Positions 33,749 to 43,929 of a DNA stretch of 64,000 bases are shown here, piece by piece. Under the pieces are notes generated by a model. The model saw only the letters and a program-made list of their open reading frames with translations. It ran no database searches and had not been told where the DNA came from. Position 1 is the stretch's first letter, and each line of letters opens with the position of its first letter. The stretch comes from Pilatotrama ljubarskyi (taxonomy: Eukaryota > Basidiomycota > Agaricomycetes > Polyporales > Polyporaceae), in contig MU277733.1 in the NCBI GenBank assembly GCA_022385805.1, forward strand, positions 104,974-168,973. The letters run 5' to 3'. The translations under genes were made by a program, and so were the position numbers.

Positions 33749-34529
33749 TTCGAGTCGTAAAAGTCGTTAAAGAGAAGAAAAGAGAAAGGGTGAGAAGAAG
33801 AAAGTGGTCGTGATCCGAACTTGAAACTTTCTGTCTATGCTGGGGAGGCAGGACGGCCGCAGCCCGCCTTTTATCCCTCTCCGGAGGCCGAGCGAGGGAA
33901 ACGTGAAGCTTCGAGAACCGTGCGATGTTCTCTGCGATGAAGTCATGTCCGCTGCTATGACGGAATCGCTGAGGTCAGAGAAAGGCCCGCTGAAAGCGAT
34001 GGAATTCTCTCGAAGTGCCGCCCCAAGCACATGTTGCGGATTGCTCAACATATGCGTCCGGACAGCTCGCTCAGACATGTTCGTCCGTCCAGTGCAGAGT
34101 GGGCTTGGCAAGACATGGATAGTGTACGACGCTTGAGAGAGGCCTCAGAGTCGGGGGAGGAATTCGAAGGTCGCCGCAGGATGGAGAGAGCGCCAAGCCC
34201 TCATTGTTGACAACTGTTTGTCTTTCTACCAAATGCGGCAGCAATACTCAACGCCGCGTCTCCTGGCTCCTTCTCGACTCTTCGAGCAACGGCCATGTAC
34301 CTGCAGCGGAAAGACCAGGTTGCTTCGTCGTTTCTCGACATCGCTGGCTTGTGCGAGCGTCTGGGGGGTACCGCATTCATGTCATTTCCATGCGTGCTAA
34401 GTACGACGATATAAGACGATGCGCGGTCGGTCCCTTGGTCTTCAGTAAACCACGACACAGCTCGCAAACGCCACAGTAGCAACTGCTCTCCGATACCCTT
34501 TGTCCTAACCCTTTATCATACAACACATC
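33749..34529. promoter_or_regulatory. bidirectional promoter between the Hsp20 pair
   Basis: 781-bp spacer between two divergent Hsp20 start codons. It contains a perfect three-unit heat-shock element at 33905-33917 and several isolated GAA/TTC units (for example around 34000-34014 and 34160-34168), so co-induction of both genes is expected. Confidence 0.6.
33905..33917 (+). promoter_or_regulatory. heat-shock element GAAnnTTCnnGAA
   Basis: GAAGCTTCGAGAA matches the three-unit Hsf1 consensus exactly with two-base spacing. It lies 157 bp upstream of the copy A start codon and about 610 bp upstream of copy B. Confidence 0.7.
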
Positions 34530-35125
34530 ATGTCGCTCGTCAGCTTCTTCAACGACCCCTTCTTCACCGAGTTCGACCGCCTCTTCGATGAGGCCTTCGA
34601 TCGCCGCACCGGTAGAGGCAGCAACACCCAGCTGCAGCACCACAGCGAGAATGCGAACACCGCGCCTCGTGTTCTTCGTCCAAGGTCAGTGCACCTGATA
34701 GTCCTCTGACGCCCAAGATAGGACAAGTCCCTCACGCCTAATACAGGATCGATGTCCATGAGGACAAGGACAAAAACCTCGTCACCGCAACCTTCGAGTT
34801 GCCTGGGATCAACAAGCAGGACGTCAACATCGACGTTCGCGATAACGTCCTGACTGTCTCCGGCGAGTCCAAGTTCTCGTCTGAGCGCGACGAGAAGGGC
34901 TACGTGGTGCGCGAGCGCCGCTTCGGGCGATTCTCGCGTACACTCCCTCTCCCTGCCGGCATCAAGGTATGTTTCACGCTGTGCTCCTTTCTTCCATAAA
35001 CAGCGTGTGCTGACCAAAGTATGCAGCCTGAGGACATCAAGGCGTCGATGGACAACGGTCTCCTGACGGTGATGTTCCCCAGGCAGACGCCTGAGCAACT
35101 CCCGAAGAAGATTACCATCTCTTAA
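34530..35125 (+). CDS. Small heat-shock protein, Hsp20 family (copy B)
   Basis: 157-aa paralogue of copy A. Exons 34530..34684, 34747..34966 and 35027..35125 (474 nt). Start MSLVSFFNDPFFTEFDRL. The alpha-crystallin domain carries DVHEDKDKNLVTATFELPG, VNIDVRDNVLTVSGES, ERRFGRFSRTLPLPAG and ASMDNGLLTVMFPRQ, ending KKITIS. Middle and last exons have the same lengths as in copy A (220 and 99 nt), and conservation is highest in the middle exon. The N-terminal arms differ in their Gln/Asn-rich linker, which in this family affects oligomer size and client choice. Cytosolic; heat-inducible by inference from the shared promoter. Confidence 0.92.
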
Positions 35126-35401
35126 GCGACCACAAGGCCTCTCCTGTACAGTAGATTATCACCCGGCATGAATATACCCTAAGAATTCTGCCACTCGTTG
35201 GTCACTTCAATGCGTGAGCGTCAACATCTTCCTGGGTATGGAGTTTTATCGAACGCAAGCTATCCCGCGTTAAATAGAGGTCATCGAATTCATTGAGATC
35301 GTCAGTACGTCAGCGGCGGTACTACTACAGCTAAATCTACAACAACAGCGGGCGGCATAGCAGTACAACAGCATGCGGTCAGGACTCAAACAAAGCAGCA
35401 A

Positions 35402-37290
35402 TCAGAACCCAGAAACGAAGCCCTCGATCCGAAGCGTCTCCCCGCTGAACTTGCCACCACCCTCCACCTCCCTGTACCCGAGATTCGGCCTCCCTTCCTC
35501 AGAGATGTATTCGCCATTGGTGCAAAGCGGTCGTACTCGTGGAAGGTCGACTGCGAGATCCTCGCCGACGGCCCTGAGCCATTCGAGCACCGGCTTCTTC
35601 ACCCATCGCGTGCGGCGCCTTCGCAACATGCCCTCTTCCTCCGAGGCGAACCACCCGAGGTGCCCGCCCCCACGCGTCACGACGAGGGACACGAGCGGAT
35701 TTCCGCCGACGTCCACTGGCAAGTCGCGCACAATAGGGTCGTCGTCTGCGTTGATCGCGAGCAGAGGGACGCGCACGTCGGAGAGCACGTTGTGGCTGGA
35801 CGCCCAGCGGTAGAAGTCCCCAGGGGACTGGAAGGGGCAGGGCGCGCCTTGGCTCCGATGCTCGAACGTATAGTACGTGTCAAAGTCCCAGAGCGTCGGA
35901 GAGGGCAGCGCGAGAAGGTAGGGGAGCGCCTCGGATAGTTTGGGGTTGTTTGCGAGCTTGTGTGCGTGGTTCTTGATGAGCGTCGCCATGTTATGCGCGA
36001 GCGTGCGGGAGTACATCCGATCCAGCCACGCTCCATTCGATAACCTACGGCACCTGGTCAGTCCCTGTAAAGGCACGGGAGTTAATGAATGGACTGACTT
36101 GTAGCTGACGGAATGAAGGTCCCACGGCTGCTCATGCTCAGGTCAGTCACCTCGTAACTATGCTGAGAGTAATCACGCACACATCCAAGCGCGCACCCCG
36201 CTGCGAGCCGACTCTCCTCGCCCTCCTGCGCCAAATACCGTACAAGCACGTTCGCCCCAAGGGAGAAGCCGATCCCGATCAACCTGGCCCTGGGAAACTT
36301 CTCCGCGATATACATGAGCGCCTGCCGCGCGTCGTCGGTGTTGCCACAGTGGTACAGCTGCTCGCTCGTTACGGGAGTGCCCGCACATCCGCGGAAGTTG
36401 ACGACGACGGCGCGGTAGCCCAGGCCTCCTTCGTGGACGGGGCTAGTGACGGGTGCTATGATGGATCGGACGTATGCCTCGTTTGAGCCTGTCGAAATAT
36501 GTAAGGTGAGGTTGGTGGTCGCGCGGTGAGAGAGTCGAAGTCATGTCTCACCGCCGGTGAGTCCATGAAAGGCGACGACAATTGGAGTGTCTTCGGGCAA
36601 GTATCTCTCATCCTCGGGTGGCGTGAAATCTAACGAACTGTACCGGGAAATGTACATCAAGCATCGCTCAAGACAGTGATAGAGGAGAGGCACCTACAGT
36701 GTACCTCCATCTATGAGGCGAATGAGCTTTCTACGCCGGAAGTCAGCATGGCGGCGTCAAGGATCACGTCGTTTCCAATCTGGACTCACCTATCATACAC
36801 AACTCTATCTACAGTGGAGAAGTTCCCGTACGCGCCGTACGCAGTCTGAAGGTGCCCACTGAGTGACATGTTTAGTACTACGATCCAGTTGAGACGATTA
36901 CTACACTCACTTGAATAGCAACCTCGACGCCCGATATTCCCGGAGAAGGCTAGGGCACCTCGAGCGTACGAAATCTCTCAGCGCCATCCTCCGGACTCCC
37001 CTCTCGCACGAGACTGGTACCTTGGCTGCAGATGCAACATAACCGCTCTCGGCGAAGTACATCCGTGGAACGCGCGACCTGCGCCTCAACCGCAGAAGCT
37101 TGAGGTACTGTCCAACAGTCTGTCTGAGCCGTCGCGGCGCGGCCAGCAACCACCTCAGCACCAGCTGCAAGACGTACAGGGGCAGAAAGGCGAGCCGAAT
37201 GGAGGGCCCGATCTCGCCCGTGGCCTTGACGAGGTCTGCGAGGAGCTGCGGTCCCGAATATGAGAGGTGCGCATCTCGGATGCGAAGCAT
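35402..37290 (-). CDS. EMB8/YheT-type alpha/beta hydrolase
   Basis: 515-aa protein of the family that includes yeast Eht1/Eeb1 (medium-chain fatty acid ethyl ester synthase/esterase) and plant EMB8. Seven exons, minus strand: 36911..37290, 36790..36858, 36698..36730, 36552..36637, 36181..36488, 36099..36127, 35402..36044 (1548 nt). An N-terminal membrane-anchor helix (IRLAFLPLYVLQLVLRWLL) is followed by the family signatures NGHLQT, VVAFHGLTGGSNEAYVR, VVNFRGCAGTP and the nucleophile elbow GIGFSLGANVL (Ser of GFSLG). Catalytic Asp is probably in INADDDPIV and His in RGGGHLGW, so all three triad residues are present. One exon is 29 nt and another 33 nt. Likely acts on acyl esters or acyl-CoA at a membrane; the exact substrate is not deducible. 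Confidence 0.88.
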
Positions 37291-39051
37291 CGCGGGAGGG
37301 GCTCGGGAGAAGGTGACGGAAGAGCAGGGGTGGGGACGGTGGGCGCAGACAGGACGGGACGTCGCCCACTATTCGACCTCGAGCCTCGTTTAATACCACG
37401 CCTCGCGAGCGTCCTCGGCAATCCAGCGAGCATTGACATTACGCATCGCTAGCGGGATGATGGCACGGGAGGCGTTCGGCGGATAACGCGGAGGGGTGAA
37501 CGGTCGCTCCAGAAGACGGAAGTGCGCATCGATGTCGTTCCCATCAGCGGCTTTGTGGGTCCACGCTCGCAGCGCTGGAACGGACTAACGATGAATGTCA
37601 AAATCGACCTGGATTGATGGAGCGCGGGAGGGCACGCCGCAGGCTTTGCTCTTCCGCCAGGGAGCGCCTCGCCTCGCCTCGGGACTTGACACTGACACGT
37701 ATCAGAGGCCATGATCGTCGTCCCCTTTCATAATCGTTTAATGAGAGTGTACACACTGCCGTCTTCGCGTTGCTACACTGACGATCATGCGCGCACGCGC
37801 AGACATTCGAAGTGCGCGAAGACGTCGTCCTCGCCTTGCTTAGACTCGGGGTGGTCGGGCCCACGGCGCTTCACTGCACACGGCTCCGTGCAGCGTGGCA
37901 GACGAGAATTGCACATGTCGTCTTCCAACCATCGATGGAACGTCCTACGACGGCGCTAGCGTTCGACGATAGAACGGCGAAGGGCAGGAGGTGATGAACT
38001 CACGCTGCTGTAACGTAATAACTCTTACTGCCTTTGGTCTCGTCGACGAACCAGTCTAAACTTGACTGATTGGGCTGCTAGCTTGTCATCCCAGAACACG
38101 CTCCTCTACAAACGAGGTTACGGTTCTATGTTGGGCGCAACGATAGCTGCTGCGTGTCGACGATTTGAGTAAAACGCGAGCCATGATGAGCTAAGACCAA
38201 CCAGAATGCGTTCCTGACATATCGAGGCACGATATCTGCCACGTTGCGCGCGGGAACGGATAATGCGGAGGATTTGCCCGGGATGAAGACCGGTATGGTG
38301 GGAGCGGAGACGGAAGACGAGGAACTGGAGGGAGCGAGAGGGTTGGTTCTGCTCATCGATGATCACTGGGCAGCGTAGGCGAAGGGAACGCGCCTGCCAC
38401 GCGGTAGACCACGGGAGGGTAGTAGGCACAAAATGTCCACTTCCAGAAGCTGCTGGTCGGCGTGCACAAATGATCTACCGCAGCTGCATGTACAGTGTAC
38501 AGCGACTACAACCTTCTCCCAAGTGCACTGTCTTTCGTCGTGTATTCAGGACCCTCTCGGTCGAGTAGCTGTCGGGAGAACGGTGCGCGAGAGCACTTCT
38601 GGTGGCTTTCCGGGGGAAACCGCCCACTGCAAAGGTTTGCAGTAGTGTGTAGCTCGGTGTAAACGACTCGCAGGAAGGGCTAACGACCGTCTTCTACTTC
38701 TCTCCACGCACGTACGCGATGTGGAGGCAGATCGACAATGTGCAGCATAGCTTCGGGACGGAGATTGCGCATGAGAACGCGAACGATCGATTGTGTGCGC
38801 GCACGCCACCTTAAGAGAGATGAACCACGGTGGGCTTCGAGGAGCGTGGTCGTCATTTCCACGGAAATGACCTGCCCGTCCGCTAACCTCTTCTTTGGTT
38901 GCAAGCAAGAAGGGCGGCGCCGGAAGAGCGCGCAAGCAACAAATTTGTGACAACTTCGAGTATCTGCTGTATGAGGGTTACCAAATGAAACTATTGAGAG
39001 CCTTTGATTGCTGCGTGACACTGACCATATTGATGACACCACCGCTTATGC
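37291..39051. other. intergenic, no gene recognised
   Basis: About 1.76 kb between two minus-strand hydrolase genes. Only short frames without family features; the part next to 37290 should hold the promoter of the EMB8-type gene. Confidence 0.4.
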
Positions 39052-39998
39052 TTACATCTGAGGAGGCTCCATACCAGCCATGACTTCGTACAGACCATCC
39101 ATCTGCCTCCTACCGAGGTGCTCACTCCAGAAGCGCATGATAGGCTCCCATTCCTCCTTCGACCTCGGCATGCCTTGACCCCTCAGCCTGACCTCCTCGA
39201 TCTTAGTGAACCCTTTCCTGAGGTCCGCAACCGCGCGCGATGGTAAAGCGGTCTCAGCCGGCGGAGGTCGGTGGAAGATGAGGAGGGGTGTCGGGCATGC
39301 CTTTTGGAGAGTAGGATAGGACAACAGGGGACCGGACACGCTGACCACAGAGCCGAACGAGCGTGGAGCATGCTCGTGCGCGTTTGGATTACTGGGGGAC
39401 GGGAGGGACTTTTGCTGGAGCGATAACTCGCTGCGCCAATACTTGAGGACAAACTCGGCGGCGACCGTCCCTCCTTGAGCGAAGCCGAAGAAGTGTATGC
39501 GGTGAGGCGGCCATGCACAGTCCTTCGTGAGATGGTCGACGACCTTCGTCATCAACTCCAGTGCCGGAGTCGGGTCAGGACGTTCCAGGAGTTCCCCGAG
39601 GGGGTCAAAGGACGTATACCACTGATACGCTTCCTCATACAGGTACGGGATCCTACGCCGCTTCATATTAGTCTCTGCATCGCAGTAGAGCACCGAAACA
39701 CACACTTCTCTGGAGCACGCAAAGCCAATGTTGCCGTCTGCGGCAGACGCAATTGGCGGCCGAGTTTGCCAAAAGGAATCTGTGTATCGCCTGAAGACGC
39801 TGTGAGCAGACTTCGAGCACCTAGGAGCGATGGCTACATACCTAGGCCATGTAGAAGGATGAGTAAGTTTTCGTCCGTGCCATCATCGCTCGGGCTGTAT
39901 ACGAACGGAACAGGGATCGCAGAAGACTTTGGAGGTGTCTTCACCCTGGGCGTCGTGTTTGTTGACTCGCGGATAGTGATCTCCTGCTCTCCTGACAT
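39052..39998 (-). CDS. Phospholipase/carboxylesterase-like protein, nucleophile missing
   Basis: 283-aa alpha/beta-hydrolase fold protein, exons (minus) 39842..39998, 39706..39799 and 39052..39652 (852 nt). I start at the ATG at 39996-39998 (MSGEQEITIRES). It resembles the acyl-protein thioesterase/phospholipase-carboxylesterase family: LLILLHGLG oxyanion loop, GDTQIPFGKLGRQLRLPQTA, IPYLYEEAYQWYTSFDPLGE. The nucleophile elbow is HFFGFAQGG, with Ala where the family has Ser (GFSQGG). The usual Asp and His positions (PLLIFHRPPPAE and LRGQGMPRSKEEW) do not carry the expected residues either. It may be a non-catalytic binding or scaffold member, as seen in some fungal homologues. Its start codon faces that of the phosphatase gene at 40324 (325 bp apart). 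Confidence 0.75.
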
Positions 39999-40323
39999 CT
40001 TCGCTGTATATGACGTTGTATGCAATGGGCTTCGTAGCGTGCAGCTAGCGGTAGCGTCGGAAGGTTAAGCGGCGTCCATGAGAGAGCATGCAATGCGGCG
40101 GCGGAGAACGTTCTAGTCCGGGGGCGCACGTCGTGGTCGGCGATGAAGAGCTCGAGCACGGCGCCGGCGCTCGCGCCCATTCCTCGTCCGCGCCGCCATC
40201 ACCGTTCTCCGCTCGCATTTACGGATCGCCTTCCCTACTCTGCTACCTAGCTTCTCCTCGCTCTCGCAAGTGAACTGATACGCATATAGAGACTCTTTTG
40301 TGTGGTACTGCGCTTCACTCGTG

Positions 40324-41624
40324 ATGGCTACGTTCGACCCCGATAGATGGCTCGCTCAGCTCATGGAATGCCAACACCTCCCTGAAGCCGACATGAAGGT
40401 CCTCTGCGACCGAGTGCGCTCGATCCTACTGGAGGAGTCGAATATCCAGCCTGTCTCAAGTCCAGTCACCATCTGCGGCGACATCCATGGCCAATTCTGG
40501 GACCTCCTCGAGCTTCTCCGGAAAGGCGGCATGGTCCCGGAGACGAGCTACATCTTCATGGCACGTATGTACTCCTCGACTGCGGCTGAGAGGAGTGCTC
40601 AGACTTGCCGCAGGGTGACTTTGTCGACCGCGGTCACTACAGCTTGGAGACTGTCTCATTACTGCTTGTGCTGAAAGCAAAGTCAGAGATCCTGCTCCGT
40701 GGGCGAGCTTTCTCGCTGAGCTAGCCTGCTAGATACCCTGACAAGGTCACTCTACTCCGAGGAAACCACGAGAGCAGGCAGATCACTCAAGTATACGGAT
40801 TCTATGGTACGTCTAATGCTTACTCCGCATTCAAACTTGAAGCAGAATATCTGCGCAGACGAGTGCCAGCAGAAGTACGGGTCTGCCTTGGTCTGGAAGG
40901 CGTGCTGTAGTGTGTTTGATTACCTGAATTTGGCTGCGGTATGTGTACCTGTGTGTATGTACCGGAGCACATCCTGACAGCTCCTAGATCATCGACGGCG
41001 AGACGTTGTGTGTCCACGGAGGGTTGTCACCCGATATCCGCACATTAGACCAGATCCGAGTACTATCAAGAGCACAGGAGATACCTCACGAAGGCGCATT
41101 TTGTGGTCAGTGGCGAGGTGTTTGTAACATACTTGCCATTCCCATTCACATTTACACAGACCTGATGTGGTCGGATCCGGACGAGGTGGAGAATTGGGCT
41201 GTGAGTCCGCGCGGGGCTGGTTGGTTGTTCGGCGGGAGCGTAACAAGAGAGGTGCGTCCGTTCCTTGCTGCTCCTGCATATATTCTGGTTCTGATTCTGC
41301 ACTCAGTTCAATCACGTCAATTCGCTACGACTGATAGCTCGCGCACATCAGCTGGTTCAAGAGGGATACAAGTACATGTTCGACGAGCAGCTGGTCACCG
41401 TTTGGTCGGCACCAAATTACTGCTATCGATGTGGTAACATGGCTTCCATCCTTACGATACGAGAAAACGGTGAGCGATCATTCACCGTTTACGACGCCGC
41501 TCCGGAGAACGAGCGAGACAAGGGCATGCAACGGGCTAGGAAGATGGTGCGTACCTGTTCAACTTCAATATATTGTCTTGCTGAAACAGTCGTCTCTCAG
41601 GGGAATATGCCGTACTTTGTATAG
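40324..41624 (+). CDS. PPG1: PP2A-like Ser/Thr phosphatase catalytic subunit (Ppg1 type)
   Basis: 310-aa metallophosphatase of the PP2A/PP4/PP6 branch. Eight exons: 40324..40560, 40614..40681, 40733..40806, 40859..40938, 40988..41105, 41160..41251, 41307..41546, 41601..41624 (933 nt). All PPP signatures are present: [78 protein letters not shown] and [15 protein letters not shown], with metal ligands DxH, D, N, H and H. The C-terminus NMPYFV resembles the DYFL-type tail that is methylated in PP2[12 protein letters not shown] and APENERDKG favour the Ppg1 group, but PP6/Sit4 is not excluded. Intron 1 (40561-40613) is a GC-AG intron: only this joint restores the invariant F-M-G-D-F-V. Confidence 0.88.
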
Positions 41625-41912
41625 ATGTATATTATTGTATTCATGTCACAGGTCCTCGTGTGTCGCATCAGAGTCGAGGCGTCTCGAGGCGAACCTATCT
41701 CGCGTCTCAGTCTCCAAGGTGAGTGCTGCAAGAACTTACATCGACGATGTTTGGCTTTCGCACGGCTCTGTTCGGTCGGAGCCTTTCACGAGCATGCATA
41801 TGTTGTCATTGGTACATAGGTGCGCCACATCTCAACCAGTATCGTACAGCCGACCAGTCTTCAAGGAGATAATGCCCACAGTACAAGAGCAGTACGGTTC
41901 TCCTAGATCCGT

Positions 41913-43929
41913 TTACGCGATATCGTATGGCAGCGCGTTGCGTACACGGTCGATATGCTCGAGCCCGAGACAGCCGCGTCCATGTATACAGTCCGCCATG
42001 ATCATCGCGATGTCTCGGCCCTCAGAATATGCTCCATGGAGATAGCCTGTACACGCACAGTAAGCCGCTCAGCCCGGAATCTAACGGTCATGCAACTCAC
42101 CGAAGTGCTTCTTACTCGTCGCCTCACCTGCGAACCAGAGCCGCTTGCCCACGTTCGCACGTAGGTTGGTCTGGTGCTCGCTCAGAAAGTTTGCAGGCCA
42201 GTTGGAATAGGACCCGCGGAAGAGCGGATCGCTATACCAGCGCTGAAAGTAGAAGTCAAGTGGGTCCGGGATCGTTGCGTCTGGAAACATGGACTGTAGC
42301 ACGGCAAGGATTTCCCCCTGTACAGCGGAGTCGTCCATGGACTCTATGCGTCGCGAGAAATCGCCCTATGGGTATGGCGTGAAGGTACGTGCAACGTGTG
42401 AGAAACGGACGGTCGTGGTATGTGCTCACAGTAACAGTGGCGAACAGGATGCCGCAGCCCGGGAAGAAGGCTTCGTGGTCGAGTGACTGCCAGATAGGAT
42501 ATCGCCCGCGTTCATGATCGGCATAGAGTGCGATCTGGCTATGCTGTCAGCAACCCCTGCAACCAGCATCGCGCTCGATCTGTGACGCACCTCTGTGTCG
42601 AACCAGAACTTCTTGGGGAATTGCAGGAAAATCTTCGTGTACGTGCCCTATTGTTGCGATCAAGCCCTGGCTCACTATCAGTGAGAATGCTGAATGGAGC
42701 GGCTCACCATCGACATGCTATGGATAGCTTCCAATTTCCACACTGGTAGGGGAGGTACGAACTGAACACCTTCATGTTGCAGCACTCCGAGGCTGAAGGT
42801 GCATAGCGCGTAGTCTGCCATCAGCTCGGACCCACCCGCCAGTGAAACCACCACGCCGTTCTCGGATGAGTGGATTGTCGTCACAGCCGCATTCAGCTTC
42901 ACTTGCTCCTGGTCCAGGAACGATTCTGCCTCTTCTTGTATGAGGGCCTTGAATCCCCGCTGGTCGATGGAAAGTAGGTTCTCGTGCGAGAACATACGGA
43001 ACGTGCTGTTATGCGCCTAACTCTCATGTCAGTTCAAAGGTGCTGTCACAAGGCGCCAACCTCTACCGGACAGACTGGTCGCCGCAGCCGCGCTGTGTGC
43101 GGGTTCCGCACCGAGTCCTCGCCAGGAGAAGCCGAATCGCCTGAGGGCAGGGGAAACGGAACGGTAATGCACCCAGGAGGAAGCGAGCCAGGAGGTCTCC
43201 TCAGGTGTCGCGCCAAACTCCCAGTCAAATTGGTAGTACTCGGCTGCCATCTTGTGTGGCGAGTTCGGCAGCGCACCCGAGAGGGAGTATCCGCTCCGCG
43301 CGGTCATATCCACAAGCCTCTGTGGCACACGCGCACCTGGGGTGGGTTGCTCATTACCTCTCCCGCGAAGAGGGACTGAGACACTCACCAGCCAACGCCG
43401 TTAGCCTGTCAAAGTCCCTGATCGACTCCTGGAAGATGTCCTGAAAATCCACCGGTCCCGAATAATCGTACGTCGCTACAGAGCGGGCTACTAAGCGTTC
43501 CGGGATAAGCTGACGAGCGGAAAGCTACTCGCCAACCCTGCCGAAGAAGTCGCTGGAATGCAGCGAAACGTTGTGCTTCTTCGCAAGCATCCAAATCGGA
43601 TTTGCAGGGCCATTGCGCGTTTGCGTTCCTTGCACCCAATTTGCGCCCACCTCGACGGCCCACCGATTTCCTGCAGCTCCGAACTCGTGGCTCATCATTC
43701 GTCCACCGAGCTCAGAACGTGCTTCGACGATTATGAAGTCATCAATGCCTTGTTCATGCATCGTGCGAGCGGCGACGACCCCGGCGACGCCTCCGCCGAG
43801 AATGAGCACCTTGGCGTCCTTGGGCTTGACAGCAAGCACCCTCTGTGCTTCTGGCGGGACCGGGAAAGCAAGCGAGCCGAGGCCGAAGACAAGTATAAGC
43901 AGAGGTGAGGTATACGTCCAGTGATGCAT
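41913..43929 (-). CDS. Flavin-containing polyamine oxidase, secreted
   Basis: 508-aa amine oxidase of the spermine/polyamine oxidase family. Eight exons, minus strand: 43533..43929, 43389..43475, 43173..43336, 42708..43016, 42591..42647, 42430..42543, 42101..42365, 41913..42046 (1527 nt). Start at the ATG at 43927-43929, giving a signal peptide (PLLILVFGLGSLAFP). Then the FAD-binding Rossmann motif VLILGGGVAGVVAARTM with IVEARSELGGRM, the substrate-site GANWVQG, SIDQRGFKALIQ, YTKIFLQFPKKFW, and the second flavin contact KRLWFAGEATSKKHFGYLHGA. It would oxidise acetylated or free polyamines to aldehydes and H2O2 outside the cell, a possible peroxide source for lignocellulose attack (inference). 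Intron 1 (43476-43532) is GC-AG, donor GCGAGT. The 156-nt intron 3 is long for this window. Confidence 0.88.

Noticed and set aside
34155..34170. GGAATTCGAAGG in the Hsp20 spacer as a second heat-shock element
   Set aside because: GAA and TTC units are adjacent without the two-base spacing of the Hsf1 consensus, so it was not annotated.
34505..35098. 197-aa minus-strand open frame
   Set aside because: Antisense to Hsp20 copy B, whose exons, splice sites and conserved domain explain the openness.
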